Positions 60,994 to 64,000 of a stretch of 64,000 bases of DNA are shown one piece after another (the stretch's first letter is position 1; every line of letters begins with the position of its first letter). The position numbers and the translations under genes were made by a program. Under the pieces are notes generated by a model, which was not told where the DNA came from, did not search any database, and saw only the letters and a list, made by a program, of their open reading frames with translations. Location: the NCBI RefSeq assembly GCF_009709675.1, contig NZ_WMLB01000013.1, forward strand, positions 1 to 64,000. Reading direction: 5' to 3'. The stretch comes from Agromyces bracchium (GTDB taxonomy: Bacteria > Actinomycetota > Actinomycetes > Actinomycetales > Microbacteriaceae).

Positions 60994-61144
60994 GTTCCGA
61001 TCCCACACCCTCGCGAGGGCGTCGACAACGGATGCCGCGGGGCCGGCGTCCGGGATCCCGGACTCGCCGGCCGCCACGCCGAACCGCCACGCCGAACTGG
61101 GACGCCGAACATGCCGTGCGAGACGTCGCGGCGCCGCGGGCGAC

Positions 61145-62674
<1,530 letters not shown>

Positions 62675-62705
62675 AGGGCTTCCTGGGCCGGCAACCGCGC
62701 CGGCA

Positions 62706-62777
62706 CCCCCCAAGTCTGCCCTGTTCCGGGAACGCCGCACAAGGACCGGTCAGCCCTTGACGCTCCCCCGTTCGGGG
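62706..62777 (-). promoter_or_regulatory. Structured leader of the M23 peptidase gene
   Basis: In sense direction (minus strand) a CCCC-GAAC-GGGG hairpin (62777-62766) is followed 60 nt later by TTGGGGGG (62713-62706), which lies 39 nt before the start codon. Both blocks and both spacings nearly match those ahead of the serine protease at 3086. The 120-bp gap to hutH has no other feature. Confidence 0.4.
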
Positions 62778-62794
62778 CGCAGGATGTGCGCGCG

Positions 62795-64000
62795 TCAGAC
62801 GAGCGCGGCGACCGCTCCCGCGCGATCGAGCACCGCGCCCGACCGGACCGCCTCGACGACGCGCTCGATCTCGGGCGAGAGGAAGCGGTCCTCGCCCGGA
62901 GTCGCACCGGTCGCGGCGACGAGATCGACGACCGCGCCGGTCGCGGCGCCGGGCTCCAGCGGCGCCCGGAGCGCGAGGCCGCGAGCGGCCGTCATGACCT
63001 CGATCGCGACGACGCGGGTGAGGCCGTCGAGCGCGCGCCGGAGCTTGCGCGCGGCCGCCCAGCCCATCGACACGTGGTCCTCCTGCATGGCCGACGACGG
63101 GATCGAGTCGACCGACGCGGGGGCCGCGAGGCGCTTGAGTTCGGAGACGATCCCGGCGGCGGTGTACTGCGCGATCATGAGCCCGGAGTCGACGCCGACC
63201 TCGTGCGCGAGGAACGGCGGCAGCCCGTGGTTGCGTGCCTTGTCGAGGAATCGGTCGGTGCGGCGCTCGCTCATCGAGGCGACATCCGCCACCGCGATCG
63301 CGAGGAAGTCGAGCACGTACGCGACGGGCGCGCCGTGGAAATTGCCGTTCGACTCGACACGCCCGTCGGGCGTGAGCACCGGGTTGTCGACCGCGCTCGC
63401 GAGCTCGGCCTCGGCGACGGATGCCGCGTGCGCGACCGTGTCGCGCGCGGCGCCGTGCACCTGCGGCGCGCAGCGCAGCGAATAGGCGTCCTGCACGCGC
63501 GCGCACTCCGGACCCTTGTGGCTCGCGACGATGGGGGAGCCCGCGAGGACGTTACGGATGTTGGCGGCCGAGAGGGCCTGGCCGCGCTGCGGCCGGAGCG
63601 CGTGCAGGTCGGCCGCGAAGACGGCGTCGGTGCCCATCAGGCCCTCGACGCTCATCGCCGCGGCGACGTCGGCGGTGGCGAGCAGCATCCGCAGGTCGTG
63701 GATCGCGAGCGCGAGCATGCCGAGCATGCCGTCGGTGCCGTTGATGAGGGCGAGGCCCTCCTTCTCGCCGAGGTGGAGCGGCGCGATGCCGGCGGCGGCG
63801 AGGGCCGAGGCGGCATCCGTGATCTCCGTGGTGTCCGGAAGGGAGGTCTCGATACGCTCCTGCGTCGCTACTCGACCGACGGGAACGCGCACGCGGACCT
63901 CGCCCTCGCCCATGGCGACGAGCGCGCAGTGCGCGAGCGGTGCGAGGTCGCCGGAGCAGCCGAGCGACCCGTACTCGCGCACGACCGGGGTGATGCCCGC
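62795..64000 (-). CDS. hutH: Histidine ammonia-lyase, partial (5' end outside the window)
   Basis: HutH removes ammonia from histidine to give urocanate. The window holds the C-terminal 401 residues, from the AGITPVVREYGSLGCSGDLAP segment to the stop. The Cys-Ser-Gly in GSLGCSGDLAP is the precursor of the MIO electrophile; Ala-Ser-Gly is the common form, but I recall the Cys form from streptomycete HutH. ALINGTDGML and SANIRNVLAGSPIV are further family motifs. The gene belongs to the hut cluster but is separated from hutU by the M23 peptidase. Confidence 0.95.
   Translation of the reverse strand, partial: AGITPVVREYGSLGCSGDLAPLAHCALVAMGEGEVRVRVPVGRVATQERIETSLPDTTEITDAASALAAAGIAPLHLGEKEGLALINGTDGMLGMLALAIHDLRMLLATADVAAAMSVEGLMGTDAVFAADLHALRPQRGQALSAANIRNVLAGSPIVASHKGPECARVQDAYSLRCAPQVHGAARDTVAHAASVAEAELASAVDNPVLTPDGRVESNGNFHGAPVAYVLDFLAIAVADVASMSERRTDRFLDKARNHGLPPFLAHEVGVDSGLMIAQYTAAGIVSELKRLAAPASVDSIPSSAMQEDHVSMGWAAARKLRRALDGLTRVVAIEVMTAARGLALRAPLEPGAATGAVVDLVAATGATPGEDRFLSPEIERVVEAVRSGAVLDRAGAVAALV

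Overview
The window is very G+C-rich (not counted) and gene-dense on both strands, with many GTG starts and 1-8 nt overlaps. Gene content and order (purF ... purM followed by a 65-aa DUF3073 protein, HutH with a Cys-Ser-Gly motif, MoaC-MoaB fusion, LAxTG sorting signal) indicate an actinobacterium, most likely Microbacteriaceae (Agromyces/Microbacterium-like). This is inference; no 16S or other phylogenetic marker lies in the window. No tRNA, rRNA or CRISPR array was seen.

Layout. 1-704: nested insertion-sequence remains (an IS256-type end abutting a beheaded IS30 transposase). 762-10507: purine genes purF and purM, DUF3073, and mixed housekeeping and membrane genes, with a secreted serine protease at 3086. 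10694-13990: a flavoprotein monooxygenase, twin CrcB fluoride channels and an IS110 element inserted directly upstream of them. 14146-18881: three regulator modules with readable operators (PadR/DUF4097, MerR-TipAS, divergent YczE/MocR). 18974-27176: the cell-surface zone, with a secreted choice-of-anchor-I protein, a chaplin-like five-repeat LAxTG protein with a Val-rich secreted partner, and a 1274-aa RND transporter. 27169-32610: FdhF/YdeP-like molybdoenzyme, fdhD, mobA, DUF6457, moeA. 32949-39830: DUF1801, GntR-HAD pair behind a candidate PHO box, a P2A cation ATPase, an arginase-family enzyme and a SixA-like phosphatase. 39866-53823: molybdate uptake (modABC plus a Mop-domain regulator) and molybdenum-cofactor synthesis (moeB, moeA, moaCB, moaE, moaD, moaA), ending in a sulfite-oxidase-like protein with its own flavoprotein reductase and zinc-ribbon protein. 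53910-57901: a TetR-controlled membrane protein, acetyltransferases and small genes. 57998-64000: histidine degradation genes hutI, hutU and partial hutH, with a secreted M23 peptidase between hutU and hutH.

How it fits together. Nearly the whole Mo-cofactor pathway is here: ModABC imports molybdate, MoaA and MoaCB make cPMP, MoaD/MoaE (with MoeB activation) add the dithiolene, MoaB/MoeA insert Mo, and MobA and FdhD serve the FdhF-type enzyme. Two molybdoenzymes are encoded beside it. The hut genes would take histidine to formiminoglutamate, and the arginase-family protein at 38258 may complete that route.

The most unusual material is: (i) the cysteine-free, five-repeat chaplin-like surface protein; (ii) a leader architecture shared by two secreted hydrolases 60 kb apart; (iii) a short hairpin repeat in two copies 23 kb apart; (iv) a GntR-HAD pair in which the HAD lacks its nucleophile; and (v) a sulfite-oxidase-like/FNR/zinc-ribbon triad.
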